A stretch of DNA of 38,444 nucleotides from Candidatus Heimdallarchaeota archaeon (lineage in GTDB: Archaea > Asgardarchaeota > Heimdallarchaeia > Heimdallarchaeales > Heimdallarchaeaceae): the NCBI GenBank assembly GCA_016840095.1, contig JAEOSZ010000099.1:27475-65918 (forward strand), read 5' to 3'. This document shows, piece after piece, positions 8,001 through 16,198 of the stretch. Below the pieces are notes generated by a model. The model saw only the letters and a program-made list of their open reading frames with translations, was not told the origin of the DNA and did no database searches. The position numbers and the translations under genes are program-made. Position 1 is the stretch's first letter; each line of letters starts with the position of its first letter.

Positions 8001-8028
8001 TAGTTTAAACATTAAAAGATTTAAACTA
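8001..8028. promoter_or_regulatory. Perfect 9-bp inverted repeat over candidate TATA of the M20 peptidase gene
   Basis: TAGTTTAAA (8001-8009) is repeated inverted as TTTAAACTA (8020-8028) with a ten-base spacer. The right arm forms a plausible TATA element about 50 bases before the ATG at 8076. A dimeric repressor bound here would block the basal factors. AT-rich sequence makes chance palindromes fairly common. Confidence 0.4.
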
Positions 8029-8075
8029 CCTTTCTATTTCTTTTTAGGAAAAATTCTATATTGTAGGTAAATTAG

Positions 8076-9470
8076 ATGAAAGAACTAGATTATTTTGCAA
8101 AACAGAAAGAACAATATCTAGATGATTTATTTGAACTAATTCGGATTCCAAGCATAACTCGAGATCAAAAAGCTGTTCAAGAAGCTGCAAATTGGCTTGA
8201 AAAGAGATTAAAAGATTCAGCTGATTTTGTTAAACAGATTCCAACTCAAGGAAATCCTGTAGTCATCGCTGAATGGAAACCTCAGATTATTGAGATTTCT
8301 GCTAGTAAAGCACCTACTACTATTCTTTTCTATGGTCATTATGATGTTCAACCTCCTGATCCATTGGATAAGTGGCATTCCCCTCCTTTTGAACCAGAAA
8401 TTAGAGAAGGAAGAATATTCGCAAGGGGTGTTGGAGATAACAAAGGTCAATTTTTTGCTCATATAGCTGCCATAGAAAGTGTGGTTAAGACTGAACAGTT
8501 ACGTACACATGTCAAACTCATTTTGGATGGAGAAGAAGAACTAGGCTCAGCTCATCTAGATGAAGCGATAAGTAAAGAAATAGACTTCTTTAGAGATGTA
8601 GATTTGGTTGTAGTATCTGATGGACCTGCTGATCCTACTTGGAAGCCAACCCTTGAATTTGGAGCTAGAGGAATTGTAACAATTCAGTTACATCTACAAA
8701 CAGCAAAAGGTGATGTTCATTCAGGAAATTTCGGAGGTATCCAACCTAATCCCGTTTGGGATGTAATTACACTTCTAAAAACAATGAGAGATGATTCCGG
8801 GAAATGTCTAATCGATGGTTTTTATGATGATGTTTTTACTCCCAGTGAAGCAGCTATTAAAGCTGTCAAAAATCTCAATCGTGACCCTGAAGTTTACAAA
8901 GAGCAGTTAGGTATTTCATATTTTGGTGAAGAACAAGATCAGCCTCTTGTTCATAAATTAATGTTCAGACCAACATTCAATATTCGAGGTATTGGTTCTG
9001 GAAGTGTCAAAGAAAAAGCAAGGACAGTTATTCCAAAGGAAGCGTATGTTGAGATAGATATAAGACTTGTACCAAATCAAGAACCAGAAAAAATCAAACA
9101 GCTTTTCTTCAATCATATTGATAGATTGAAGGAAGAGAACGACCAGTACAAAAAGATACTAGAAAGATGTTCATTCAGATCTGAAACAAGTTTTTATCCT
9201 ATGTTTACTCCTATAGAACTACCTTGGACAGAAAAACTTGAACGCTCTATACAGAATGGATATGGAGAAAAACCATTACTGATTCCTCTTGCTGGGGGGA
9301 GTCTTCCACTGTATTCTCTGTATAAAGCTACAGAAAAACCAATGTATATTATACCTTATGCCCAACCCGATGAAGATAACCATGCTCCTAATGAAAATCT
9401 GATGGTTGATTGGTTCTATAATGGAATAAAAACAAGTATCTATCTATTAGCTGAGCTTGGGAGAGATTAG
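8076..9470 (+). CDS. M20-family metallopeptidase (dipeptidase/deacylase type)
   Basis: Zinc-dependent peptidase or amidohydrolase of the ArgE/DapE/carnosinase superfamily, predicted cytosolic. In 464 residues the metal and catalytic positions are all present: H88-x-D90 in YGHYDVQPPDPL, D121 in GVGDNKGQ, the E153-E154 pair in DGEEELGS, D182 in VVSDGP, H215 in GDVHSG (dimerisation-domain His), and H436 in DEDNHAPNEN. The YDVQPP...W..PPFEP signature and the length favour the dipeptidase (carnosinase-like) subgroup over DapE or ArgE, but substrate cannot be read from sequence. It is followed 48 bases later by an SDR gene on the same strand, likely co-transcribed. An inverted repeat overlies its promoter. 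Confidence 0.9.
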   Translation: MKELDYFAKQKEQYLDDLFELIRIPSITRDQKAVQEAANWLEKRLKDSADFVKQIPTQGNPVVIAEWKPQIIEISASKAPTTILFYGHYDVQPPDPLDKWHSPPFEPEIREGRIFARGVGDNKGQFFAHIAAIESVVKTEQLRTHVKLILDGEEELGSAHLDEAISKEIDFFRDVDLVVVSDGPADPTWKPTLEFGARGIVTIQLHLQTAKGDVHSGNFGGIQPNPVWDVITLLKTMRDDSGKCLIDGFYDDVFTPSEAAIKAVKNLNRDPEVYKEQLGISYFGEEQDQPLVHKLMFRPTFNIRGIGSGSVKEKARTVIPKEAYVEIDIRLVPNQEPEKIKQLFFNHIDRLKEENDQYKKILERCSFRSETSFYPMFTPIELPWTEKLERSIQNGYGEKPLLIPLAGGSLPLYSLYKATEKPMYIIPYAQPDEDNHAPNENLMVDWFYNGIKTSIYLLAELGRD

Positions 9471-9518
9471 TTATCTGGTGATGTAAAAGAATATTAAGGA
9501 GCTTTCTGAAGTGAAAGT

Positions 9519-10229
9519 ATGAATACTGATATTCAACCTTTAAGGATAGTTATCACTGGAGGTTCAAGTGGAATAGGTGAATCTACAGCTTTTGAAATGG
9601 CTAAAAGTGGCCATAGTTTTTATTTAACAGGTAGAAATGAAGAAAGGCTTTTACAAATTTGCAACGAACTTAAAACCCTTGGTTGTGAAGCTTACTATGG
9701 TGTGGGAGATGTGGGAGTAGAAGAAGATGTAGAGAAACATTTTCAAGATGCTAAAGAGAAATTAGGTGGAGTAGATGTTCTTTTTGCAAATGCTGGTGTT
9801 GGCTATTTTGGAAATCTAGAAGATTTAACAATTGAACAATATGATGCTCAGTTTAATACAAATGTTCGAGGAGTATTTCTTTGGATTAACAAAGTTCTAC
9901 CACTGTTAAAAGATCAAAACAAAGGGGATATAATTGTAACCTCTTCAAATTTAGGTTTGAAAACTGGGGCTAGATGCAGTCTTTATGCTGGATCTAAGCA
10001 TGCTGTGCAAGCCATGGTGTGGTGTTTAAGAGATGAATTAAAAGGAACTGGAGTAAGAGCCGCAACTATCAACCCTGGTTCGGTAGATACTCCATGGTTC
10101 AATGGAAAGGATGTTAATAGATCTAAGATGCTAGCTGTTGAAGATATAGCTAAGGCTGTTCGCTTCATCATTGATCAAGATGAAACTTCAAACATAGATC
10201 ATATCCTCTTATTGCCTGGTAAACAATAA
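9519..10229 (+). CDS. Short-chain dehydrogenase/reductase (classical SDR)
   Basis: NAD(P)H-dependent oxidoreductase with a Rossmann fold. The cofactor motif TGGSSGIG lies at residues 13-20, NAG at 91-93, an N-V-R-G segment near 115, the catalytic Ser at 142-143, and the Y156-x3-K160 pair in YAGSKHA. NPGSVDTPW follows at about 187-195. At 236 residues it is a typical classical SDR. TGRNEER after strand 2 has a basic residue where NADPH-preferring enzymes often have one, so NADPH is plausible. Substrate is unknown. It sits downstream of the M20 peptidase gene and converges on the MglA-like GTPase gene, with 23 bases between the two stop codons. Confidence 0.9.
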   Translation: MNTDIQPLRIVITGGSSGIGESTAFEMAKSGHSFYLTGRNEERLLQICNELKTLGCEAYYGVGDVGVEEDVEKHFQDAKEKLGGVDVLFANAGVGYFGNLEDLTIEQYDAQFNTNVRGVFLWINKVLPLLKDQNKGDIIVTSSNLGLKTGARCSLYAGSKHAVQAMVWCLRDELKGTGVRAATINPGSVDTPWFNGKDVNRSKMLAVEDIAKAVRFIIDQDETSNIDHILLLPGKQ

Positions 10230-10230
10230 G

Positions 10231-10250
10231 AAAAATCCCTCTCTCTTTTT
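10231..10250. terminator. Bidirectional pyrimidine/T-run terminator between convergent genes
   Basis: The 23-base spacer between the SDR stop and the GTPase stop holds CCCTCTCTCTTTTT on the plus strand (10237-10250). On the minus strand, the AAAAA at 10231-10235 reads as a T-run. T-rich tracts end archaeal transcripts. The same CCCTCTCTTTTT string appears at 24294-24305. Confidence 0.5.
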
Positions 10251-10252
10251 AC

Positions 10253-10819
10253 CTAAACAGCATATAATTTTTTGAGAAGAACCTCTCGAGATAGAGATTG
10301 AAATGCTCGCTTTACTCCAATTCCTTCAATAGCTATTGTTTCATAAACAGGAATATTGGTTCCCAAATTGAGAGAATCAACCAGTTCCTTCTTTGGCATA
10401 GCATCAGGGGCATCCCTTTTGTTAAGTGCAATGACTATAGGAATTTCTGTTCCTATTTTATCTCCCAATTCATTTTTCAGTTCTTCTGCAGATTCTACAT
10501 TATCTGCTAGCATTGCTCGTGAGGAATCTGCAACAAATAATAATCCATCCACTCCTTTCAACACCAGAGATCTTTGATGTCTATGTCTTCTTTGACCAGC
10601 TACTGTATATATGTCTAATATTACTGAAGAAGTAGCCATAAATGGGCTGAAATCAAAATAAATGGTTCTTCCAGAAGGATCTTCAATGCTATTTAATCCT
10701 CCTTTCTTAATTCCAGTAACATCTGTATGAAGTTTCTTCAATAGCGTAGTTTTGCCTGCCAAGCTAGGTCCAACAAAGACTAGCTTAAAATGCATTTTTC
10801 CTGATGCGTCTTTTCTCAT
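10253..10819 (-). CDS. MglA-like small GTPase
   Basis: Ras-superfamily GTPase of the MglA branch, 188 residues. The P-loop GPSLAGKTT is at 17-25. The switch II region reads TVAGQRRH (72-79), matching the TVPGQ form of MglA rather than the DTAGQ of Ras. It is followed by VLKGVDGLLFVADSS, characteristic of MglA (KGVDGVVFVADS). The G4 motif NKRD is at 133-136. No C-terminal prenylation cysteine is present. The start at 10819 is supported by GAGG five bases upstream. It lies 47 bases downstream of a Roadblock/LC7 gene on the same strand, the same partnership as bacterial MglB-MglA, where the Roadblock protein is the GTPase-activating protein. Confidence 0.9.
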   Translation of the reverse strand: MRKDASGKMHFKLVFVGPSLAGKTTLLKKLHTDVTGIKKGGLNSIEDPSGRTIYFDFSPFMATSSVILDIYTVAGQRRHRHQRSLVLKGVDGLLFVADSSRAMLADNVESAEELKNELGDKIGTEIPIVIALNKRDAPDAMPKKELVDSLNLGTNIPVYETIAIEGIGVKRAFQSLSREVLLKKLYAV

Positions 10820-10866
10820 CTTTTCCTCATCAACTTTTCAATAATGTCTCCGTGTTTAAGGGTTAC

Positions 10867-11166
10867 TTAACTTTTTTCTCTTAATACAATTAGAACATAA
10901 TCGTTTTCAGGAGCTACTAAGATTTCTCCATTGCTTGTATCTAGAGTGAAGAAATTCAACTCGCCTTCATTTAGTTCAGTAACTACTGCCTTTGCTCTTC
11001 CTACTAGTGATGCCACTAAAGCAGACACATTTTCTCTCATTTCCATACTGAGGTTTTGTGTGCTTGAAATTGGCAATCCATCGTTACTTGTAATTATTAC
11101 TCCTCTTACTCCTGGATGCTTCTCCAAAGATTTTAAAGTATCTTCAAATTGTTTTTGTGATATCAT
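10867..11166 (-). CDS. Roadblock/LC7 domain protein (MglB-like)
   Basis: A single Roadblock/LC7 domain of 99 residues: HPGVRGVIITSNDGLPIS near 17-34, then AALVASLVGRAKAV-type helix (SALVASLVGRAKAVVTEL), and the strand pair FFTLDTSNGEILVAPENDYV leading to VLIVL. These are the conserved positions of the fold. The ATG at 11166 is chosen because AAAGGAG lies eight bases upstream; a longer frame from 11193 has no such site. It is the first gene of a pair with the MglA-like GTPase, so it is probably that GTPase's regulator. It is divergent from the PIMT gene across 213 bases. Confidence 0.92.
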   Translation of the reverse strand: MISQKQFEDTLKSLEKHPGVRGVIITSNDGLPISSTQNLSMEMRENVSALVASLVGRAKAVVTELNEGELNFFTLDTSNGEILVAPENDYVLIVLREKS

Positions 11167-11379
11167 TCGATATTCTCCTTTAATTGGTACCAATTTATTA
11201 GTTTTTTAATTAAAGATATTAATTCTGTTATATACATATTATGAATCATTTTTAAAAACTTATGATAGTTTTCAATGTGTTTTCTAGTTAGTTTTATTGA
11301 TTTTAGGTTATAAGATTTACAATTCACCAAAATATACTTTAAGGTTAAGATTTTCTAGAGAATAACCGAATTATTGGTC

Positions 11380-12072
11380 ATGTTGTATCCTATGACGATT
11401 GATAAAGACATACTGGAAGAGAAGAAAAAGGTACTTTCTAAGCTTCGTTTTCATAGTATTGATTTAACAGATAGGATGGTAGAAGCATTTCTTAACGTAC
11501 CTAGAGAAGAGTTTGTTTTGGAAAAGCATAGAGATCGAGCTTACATTGACACTCCTCTTCCAATCTTATCAGGACAAACCATAAGTGCTATCCATATGGT
11601 GATGATTTACATTTCCCCTAAATGTACAGATCCAAAAATAGGTGATAAGGTTCTTGAAGTAGGGGCTGGTAGCGGATATAATGCTGCAATGTTTGCTGAA
11701 ATGGTGGCACCTAAAGACACTTCCACCCCAGGTCATGTTTATGCAAGTGAAATAATTCCAGAGCTTGCTGAGTTTGCAAAAACGAATATTGATAAAACAG
11801 GCTATTCGGATTGTGTAACCATTCTTCAATCAGATGGTGGATTGGGGTATCCTGAGGAAGCTCCTTATGACATTATCTCTGTTGCAGCAGCTAGTAAGAG
11901 GGTGCCCCCACCTTTGTTGAAGCAACTGAAAATTGGAGGAATCCTAGTTCTACCACTTGGAAAAATGTTTTATCAAGAACTTGTCATTATTAAAAGAGAA
12001 TCAGAAGAGGAATATTCAGAGAAAAAAATGGGTGGAGTTGCATTTGTACCCTTAACTGGAAAATATGGGTAA
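11380..12072 (+). CDS. pcm: Protein-L-isoaspartate O-methyltransferase
   Basis: Repairs isoaspartyl residues in damaged proteins by SAM-dependent methylation. The 230-residue protein carries the PIMT signature: VPREEFV near 40-46, AYIDTPLPILSGQTIS near 54-69 (substrate-binding block), SAM motif I VLEVGAGSGYNAA at 91-103, and APYDIISVAAAS near 163-174 with a PLL...L..GG..V.P.G block after it. The start at 11380 (ATG) gives MLYPMTIDKD; TTG at 11374 or ATG at 11392 are alternatives. A plausible TATA (ATATACTTTAAG) lies around 11330-11344. It stands alone, divergent from the Roadblock gene. Confidence 0.92.
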   Translation: MLYPMTIDKDILEEKKKVLSKLRFHSIDLTDRMVEAFLNVPREEFVLEKHRDRAYIDTPLPILSGQTISAIHMVMIYISPKCTDPKIGDKVLEVGAGSGYNAAMFAEMVAPKDTSTPGHVYASEIIPELAEFAKTNIDKTGYSDCVTILQSDGGLGYPEEAPYDIISVAAASKRVPPPLLKQLKIGGILVLPLGKMFYQELVIIKRESEEEYSEKKMGGVAFVPLTGKYG

Positions 12073-12135
12073 ATTCCTTCTTTTAGGCAAGTTTTTTAAC
12101 TAAAATATAAAAATTAACATGCTAGGCGAACACTT

Positions 12136-13173
12136 ATGGGTGTCAAAAAAATTAGTGAACTTTTTCAGGGAACACCAATTGAATTGGAACAATTAAGACA
12201 GAAGAAACTAGCAGTTGATGCATATAACATAATTTACCAATTTCTAGCTTCAATTCGTGGATATGATGGGGGGTTATTAACAGATTCTGAAGGTGTAGTG
12301 ACCAGCCATTTATCCGGATTATTATATAGAAATGCAAGACTGATTGAAAAAGGGATTCAGCTAGTTTATGTTTTTGATGGTGCTCCATCAAAATTGAAGA
12401 GAGAAGAAATTCAACGAAGAGCTCAAGTTAAAGAGAAAGCTAGGGTTGAATATGAAGATGCTCTAGAACGAGGGGATATGGAGAGAGCTCGTACAGTTGC
12501 TCAACGAACTAGTAAACTAACAAAACCAATGGTTGAAGATAGTAAAAAACTTCTTTCTTTAATGGGGATACCTATTATTGAAGCTCCACAAGAAGGTGAA
12601 TCACAAGCCGCACATTTAGTAAGAACAAACAAAGTTTATGCAGTTGCATCTCAAGATTATGACAGTTTGCTTTTTGGATCTCCATTACTTGTAAGAAATC
12701 TAACACTTTCTGGACGAAGAAAACTTCCTAGATCTAATAGATTTACAACAATAAATGTTGAACTTTATAATCAGAGGGATTTACTTCAAGCTCTTGAGAT
12801 AACACGAGAACAATTGATTGATTTATCAATACTAATTGGTACAGATTTCAACCCTGATGGTGTTAAAGGAGTTGGACCTAAAACAGCTTATAAGTACATT
12901 AAATTGCATGGTAATTTAGAAACAGTGCTAGAAAAAGAAACTAAAATCGAACTTCATGCAGATTATGAAGCAATTAGAGAAATATTCCTTAATCCTCCAC
13001 TTGTTGAAGATGTCAATTTAAAATTCAAATCAGTAGATGTTGAAGGAACAGTTAACTTTCTATGTGAAGAAAGAGGATTTGCAAAAGAACGTGTAATAAG
13101 TACTATACAACGAGCTAAAAAAGGGCAGGAAACTGCTATGAAACAGAAAAGTCTTGATGCATTCTTTGGATAG
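12136..13173 (+). CDS. fen: Flap endonuclease 1
   Basis: Structure-specific 5' nuclease that removes 5' flaps during Okazaki fragment maturation and base excision repair. The N-terminal block opens MGVKKISELF, with a catalytic Asp in AVDAYN (about 29) and FDGAPS (about 79). The acidic cluster EAPQEGESQAAHL lies near 150, with ASQDYDSLLFG about 20 residues later. The helix-hairpin-helix region reads IGTDFNPDGVKGVGPKTA. The C-terminus KQKSLDAFFG is a textbook PCNA-interacting (PIP) box. Length 345 is normal for archaeal FEN1. The next gene starts within a few bases of its stop codon, so they are probably co-transcribed. Confidence 0.96.
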   Translation: MGVKKISELFQGTPIELEQLRQKKLAVDAYNIIYQFLASIRGYDGGLLTDSEGVVTSHLSGLLYRNARLIEKGIQLVYVFDGAPSKLKREEIQRRAQVKEKARVEYEDALERGDMERARTVAQRTSKLTKPMVEDSKKLLSLMGIPIIEAPQEGESQAAHLVRTNKVYAVASQDYDSLLFGSPLLVRNLTLSGRRKLPRSNRFTTINVELYNQRDLLQALEITREQLIDLSILIGTDFNPDGVKGVGPKTAYKYIKLHGNLETVLEKETKIELHADYEAIREIFLNPPLVEDVNLKFKSVDVEGTVNFLCEERGFAKERVISTIQRAKKGQETAMKQKSLDAFFG

Positions 13174-13181
13174 TGATTAAT

Positions 13182-14438
13182 ATGTCTTCCAGATACTCCA
13201 TTTTTGTAAAATTAGGTTCTAACAGAGATTTATCTAAATTAGAACTATCTGTTTTGTTGAAGAAAATTGGTTTAGAAGACATTACTTTCACTGAGTGGAT
13301 GGATTATATTTTTTTAAAATTAAGCAGAAATTATTTCACTAAATTCTTTAAGCTACTTGATAATACTGGAAGCATTATCAAAGCTGGGTATCTCAATTCT
13401 GAAGTAAATGTTGAAAAAGAAGTTGAGTGGAAAAATAAAGTTAAGGATCATCTAGTTAAGAATATAGATAAGCATTCATCTGACAAAATCAAACAGTTGA
13501 AAATAGCCTTGGATGTACAAGCAAAAAACCTTGACTTGCGTAATAACATTGTTACTTCTATAAGAAAGATAATTACAGATTATACTAATGATATGAAGAT
13601 ACAAGCAAAGATTTTAGGAATAAAAAAAACCTATTCTCAGTTATCTCCATATCAGTTTTACAAAGAGAATCTTCATCGGAGAGGTTTTGAGATTACCAGT
13701 TTTGTTGTAAAATCCAAAATCATCTTTGGTGTTACTAATTGGGTTACCAATCCCTTGTTAGACATTAAACAAGATGAGGGGCGACAAAGTAGACTATTCA
13801 CACATGGAACATCTATCAAATTAGCTCGGACACTAATCTTTCTCTCTGGAGTTTCCAGTGATGGATTGGTGTTAGATCCTTTTTGTGGAACTGGCACAAT
13901 ATTAATTGAAGCACTTAAACAAAAAATGCAAACCATTGGTGTGGATAAAGATCCAAAATGTTTCCGAATTTCTAAAGAAAATCTCAATGCTTTTAGTTTA
14001 AAATATCCAGCCAAAGCCAAAATGAAAGATAAGTGGACTGTCTATAGTCAAGATTCAAGCGATTTAGTAAAAATTCTTAAAAGTAAAAATCTTGATGCCA
14101 TTGTAACAGAACCATATCTTGGTCCATTTTTGAAGGATTTACCTTTGACGGAAGAAGCAGGTGAGATTATGAAATCTCTTGAAAAGCTTTACATCAATGT
14201 TTTACGAGAGGGATCCAAATTTCTGAAAGACAATGGTAAAATTGTATTCATACTTCCAGTCTACAAATACCCAAATGGACTTGAAATGAAACCGAATGTA
14301 GAAAGAATTGCCAGTCAATGTTCATTACATGTTCAAGAAAGAAGTAAATTTTTCCACATCTCATTACCAGTGCAAATAGGCAGAAAACATAATGTCATAA
14401 ATAGATGTCTGATTATTTTCACAAACCAATTAGAATAA
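13182..14438 (+). CDS. Trm11/TrmG10-like SAM-dependent methyltransferase
   Basis: Putative RNA methyltransferase of the COG1041/Trm11 type, which modifies guanine 10 of tRNA in archaea and eukaryotes. Residues 1-150 form a divergent N-terminal region that may contain a THUMP-like domain. The catalytic half has LVLDPFCGTGTILIEAL at about 229-245, GVDKDPKC as the motif II acidic loop, and IVTEPYLGP at about 306-314 in place of the usual D/N-PP-Y catalytic motif. ATG at 13182 is preferred, with a GTGAT Shine-Dalgarno-like sequence just before it that overlaps the FEN1 stop codon. A GTG at 13173 is possible. Target base is inferred from family only. Confidence 0.78.
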   Translation: MSSRYSIFVKLGSNRDLSKLELSVLLKKIGLEDITFTEWMDYIFLKLSRNYFTKFFKLLDNTGSIIKAGYLNSEVNVEKEVEWKNKVKDHLVKNIDKHSSDKIKQLKIALDVQAKNLDLRNNIVTSIRKIITDYTNDMKIQAKILGIKKTYSQLSPYQFYKENLHRRGFEITSFVVKSKIIFGVTNWVTNPLLDIKQDEGRQSRLFTHGTSIKLARTLIFLSGVSSDGLVLDPFCGTGTILIEALKQKMQTIGVDKDPKCFRISKENLNAFSLKYPAKAKMKDKWTVYSQDSSDLVKILKSKNLDAIVTEPYLGPFLKDLPLTEEAGEIMKSLEKLYINVLREGSKFLKDNGKIVFILPVYKYPNGLEMKPNVERIASQCSLHVQERSKFFHISLPVQIGRKHNVINRCLIIFTNQLE

Positions 14439-14469
14439 GCAAGATGAGTTGGTTACAGGTTTTATGATA

Positions 14470-14808
14470 CTAGTCCTCACCAACAGCTAAAAAGTCCATG
14501 TCTTTAGTCATTCTTTGAATTCGACGTTTGGTTTTTGAAATCCATCCAACATGGATTAATCCTTGATTCTCAAGAGTCATTAAAGCTTTGTTAAGTTCAG
14601 TATCTGAATAATCTCCGTACATATCTTTGAGTGGATTTTCTAAATCACTTTCTAGAATTACTCCTCCTCTTTTCTCTAGTATAGCTAAAACACATGATTT
14701 GAGGGGTGTTACTTTCCACATACCGTCTTGGCTCATGAAATACATTTCATATATCCGTTTAAATGCCTTGTGTTTGAGAAAAAAACTGTTCTTAAAAGGT
14801 CTTCTCAA
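14470..14808 (-). CDS. Small winged-helix-like protein (112 aa)
   Basis: Not assigned to a named family. Residues 35-105 read like a winged helix: VTPLKSCVLAILEKRGGVIL, then an acidic helix (DMYGDYSDTELNKALMTLEN), then QGLIHVGWISKTKRRIQRM as a beta-wing with basic residues. The N-terminal 30 residues are basic and aromatic (RRPFKNSFFLKHKAFKRIY). The only start after the in-frame stop is TTG at 14808; an internal ATG near residue 22 is possible. It lies on the opposite strand to its neighbours and diverges from the small membrane protein and NapH-like pair, which it might regulate. That regulation is speculation from position alone. Confidence 0.6.
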   Translation of the reverse strand: MRRPFKNSFFLKHKAFKRIYEMYFMSQDGMWKVTPLKSCVLAILEKRGGVILESDLENPLKDMYGDYSDTELNKALMTLENQGLIHVGWISKTKRRIQRMTKDMDFLAVGED

Positions 14809-14856
14809 GAGTTTGAATGCCCTTCTGAACAGTTAAACAAAGACTCCACGCAAAGC

Positions 14857-14869
14857 AAAATTTTTAATA
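14857..14869 (+). promoter_or_regulatory. Candidate TATA element of the NapH-like gene pair
   Basis: AAAATTTTTAATA lies about 30 bases before the ATG at 14898. A start of transcription around 14890 would follow, which leaves the TTG at 14880 upstream of the RNA. The ATG at 14898 is therefore the better start for the small gene. Confidence 0.45.
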
Positions 14870-14897
14870 GGTGTAATTTTTGACGTCTTCAGTCATC

Positions 14898-15080
14898 ATG
14901 AATGCAAGAAATAGGATATACCTGATATTCTTTTTGGCAATAGGAATCATCTTTCTAATTATAGCTATTGTACAAAGTCAAATTCAATTATACGATCAAA
15001 TCAGTTCATTTACCGATTTCGTAATGAAAGATTTCTTGAGTACATATGTAACTGGTTTTCCAAACCCAATAACAGGCTAA
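14898..15080 (+). CDS. Small single-helix membrane protein, partner of NapH-like ferredoxin
   Basis: Sixty residues with one transmembrane helix near the N-terminus (IYLIFFLAIGIIFLIIAIV) and an outward-facing tail ending TYVTGFPNPITG. I do not recognise a family. It is followed after 14 bases by the membrane-bound ferredoxin gene with a good ribosome binding site between them, so the two should be co-transcribed. It could be a small accessory subunit of that redox protein; this is inferred from context only. Confidence 0.55.
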   Translation: MNARNRIYLIFFLAIGIIFLIIAIVQSQIQLYDQISSFTDFVMKDFLSTYVTGFPNPITG

Positions 15081-15094
15081 AATAGGTGATCAAT

Positions 15095-16018
15095 ATGGCT
15101 ACTAAACAAATAAAACCAATACTCTCAACAATACTCAGACCTATCCAGAATCATAGAATAAGAATTATAAGATTTATTGTACAATTTATAATGTTTGGTC
15201 TTCTTAATGGTTTAATCTTCGGATTAGCAAGATCACAAATTGTTCTTCCTATAGCTTTTCCAACAGGAGGACCATTCTCAACAGTATGGAATGCTTTTGA
15301 AGCTTTACAATTTGCTCTTACTACATGGATATTTCCATATTTAGCATTGTCAGTGTTCATGCTTTTTGGATCGATTTTAGGAAAAACCACTTGTGGATGG
15401 GTATGTCCATTTGGTCTCTTTCAGGATCTATTTAGATTAATTCCTATAAAGAAAAAGAAAGTATCTCGTCCAACTAATAAAAGTTTGAGCAGAATAGGAA
15501 CTGCAATACTTATCTTCATCTTGATAATGTCATTCGTAATAGGTATTACTTTCTTTAATAGTGGTACAAAAACAACCTTTGGGGCAGGCAAAGATATGCC
15601 TTATAGTACCATAGATCCAGCTTCAACACTTTTTGCAACATTATATTATTATCTTCAATGGGGAATGCAAGAGGCTTCTTTTGGGGCTGAAATAGGCCAA
15701 TGGAAATTTCTCTTCTTCTTACGAATAATAATCTTCATTGTTGTTCTTGTATTAATTACATTATATCCAAGAGCATATTGTAGATGGATCTGTCCAACTG
15801 GAGTTCTTTTAGGATTCTTCAGTCGATTTAGTATATTTGGTCTGAGAGTTAATAAGAACAGATGTACTAGTGGGTGTGATAGCTGTGAAAAGTCATGTCC
15901 AGTACAAGTGCCGATTCTGACGTATGATAAAGAAGTAACGGACAAGATGTGCATAAATTGTGGTGAATGTATTGATGCATGTAAAGAAGGTGCATTAAAA
16001 CTAACAATCAGAATTTAG
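15095..16018 (+). CDS. NapH/CcoG-like membrane 4Fe-4S ferredoxin
   Basis: Polytopic membrane electron-transfer protein of the NapH/MauN/CcoG type. About five transmembrane helices are visible. Two Cys pairs follow membrane segments, CGWVCPFGLFQDL (about residue 100) and CRWICPTGVLLGF (about 228-240), the Fer4_5-type signature. At the C-terminus are two [4Fe-4S] ferredoxin motifs, CTSGCDSCEKSCPVQ and CINCGECIDACKEG. The protein ends on the cytoplasmic ferredoxin domain. AGGTGAT at 15084-15090 fixes the ATG at 15095; a GTG at 15086 lies inside that ribosome binding site. Probable role is moving electrons between a cytoplasmic donor and a membrane or extracytoplasmic acceptor. The partner reductase is not in the window. 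Confidence 0.87.
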   Translation: MATKQIKPILSTILRPIQNHRIRIIRFIVQFIMFGLLNGLIFGLARSQIVLPIAFPTGGPFSTVWNAFEALQFALTTWIFPYLALSVFMLFGSILGKTTCGWVCPFGLFQDLFRLIPIKKKKVSRPTNKSLSRIGTAILIFILIMSFVIGITFFNSGTKTTFGAGKDMPYSTIDPASTLFATLYYYLQWGMQEASFGAEIGQWKFLFFLRIIIFIVVLVLITLYPRAYCRWICPTGVLLGFFSRFSIFGLRVNKNRCTSGCDSCEKSCPVQVPILTYDKEVTDKMCINCGECIDACKEGALKLTIRI

Positions 16019-16133
16019 TTAATAATATATTTTACTTATCTCTTTTTACTTTATTTTTGCTTCAGTAAATGTTCTATAGATATATATAGTAAATTATCAA
16101 TAATTTATTGTTAACTTGGGAAGAAAACAAACC

Positions 16134-16142
16134 GTTATATAG
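16134..16142 (+). promoter_or_regulatory. Candidate TATA element of the cdc48 gene
   Basis: GTTATATAG, preceded by the purine/A-rich stretch AAGAAAACAAACC as possible BRE, lies about 57 bases before the ATG at 16199. GAGGA at 16188-16192 is the likely ribosome binding site. Confidence 0.45.
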
Positions 16143-16198
16143 TTACAATTAATCAAAAAAATAGATAAGAATAAAGACCCACAGTCTGAGGAATTAAA

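Noticed and set aside
13673..14020. Minus-strand ORF of 115 codons inside the Trm11-like gene
   Set aside because: Lies fully inside a gene with clear SAM-binding motifs; no domain of its own.
14880..14897. TTG at 14880 as start of the small membrane protein
   Set aside because: A TATA-like element ends about ten bases before it, so it would lie upstream of the RNA start; ATG at 14898 fits.
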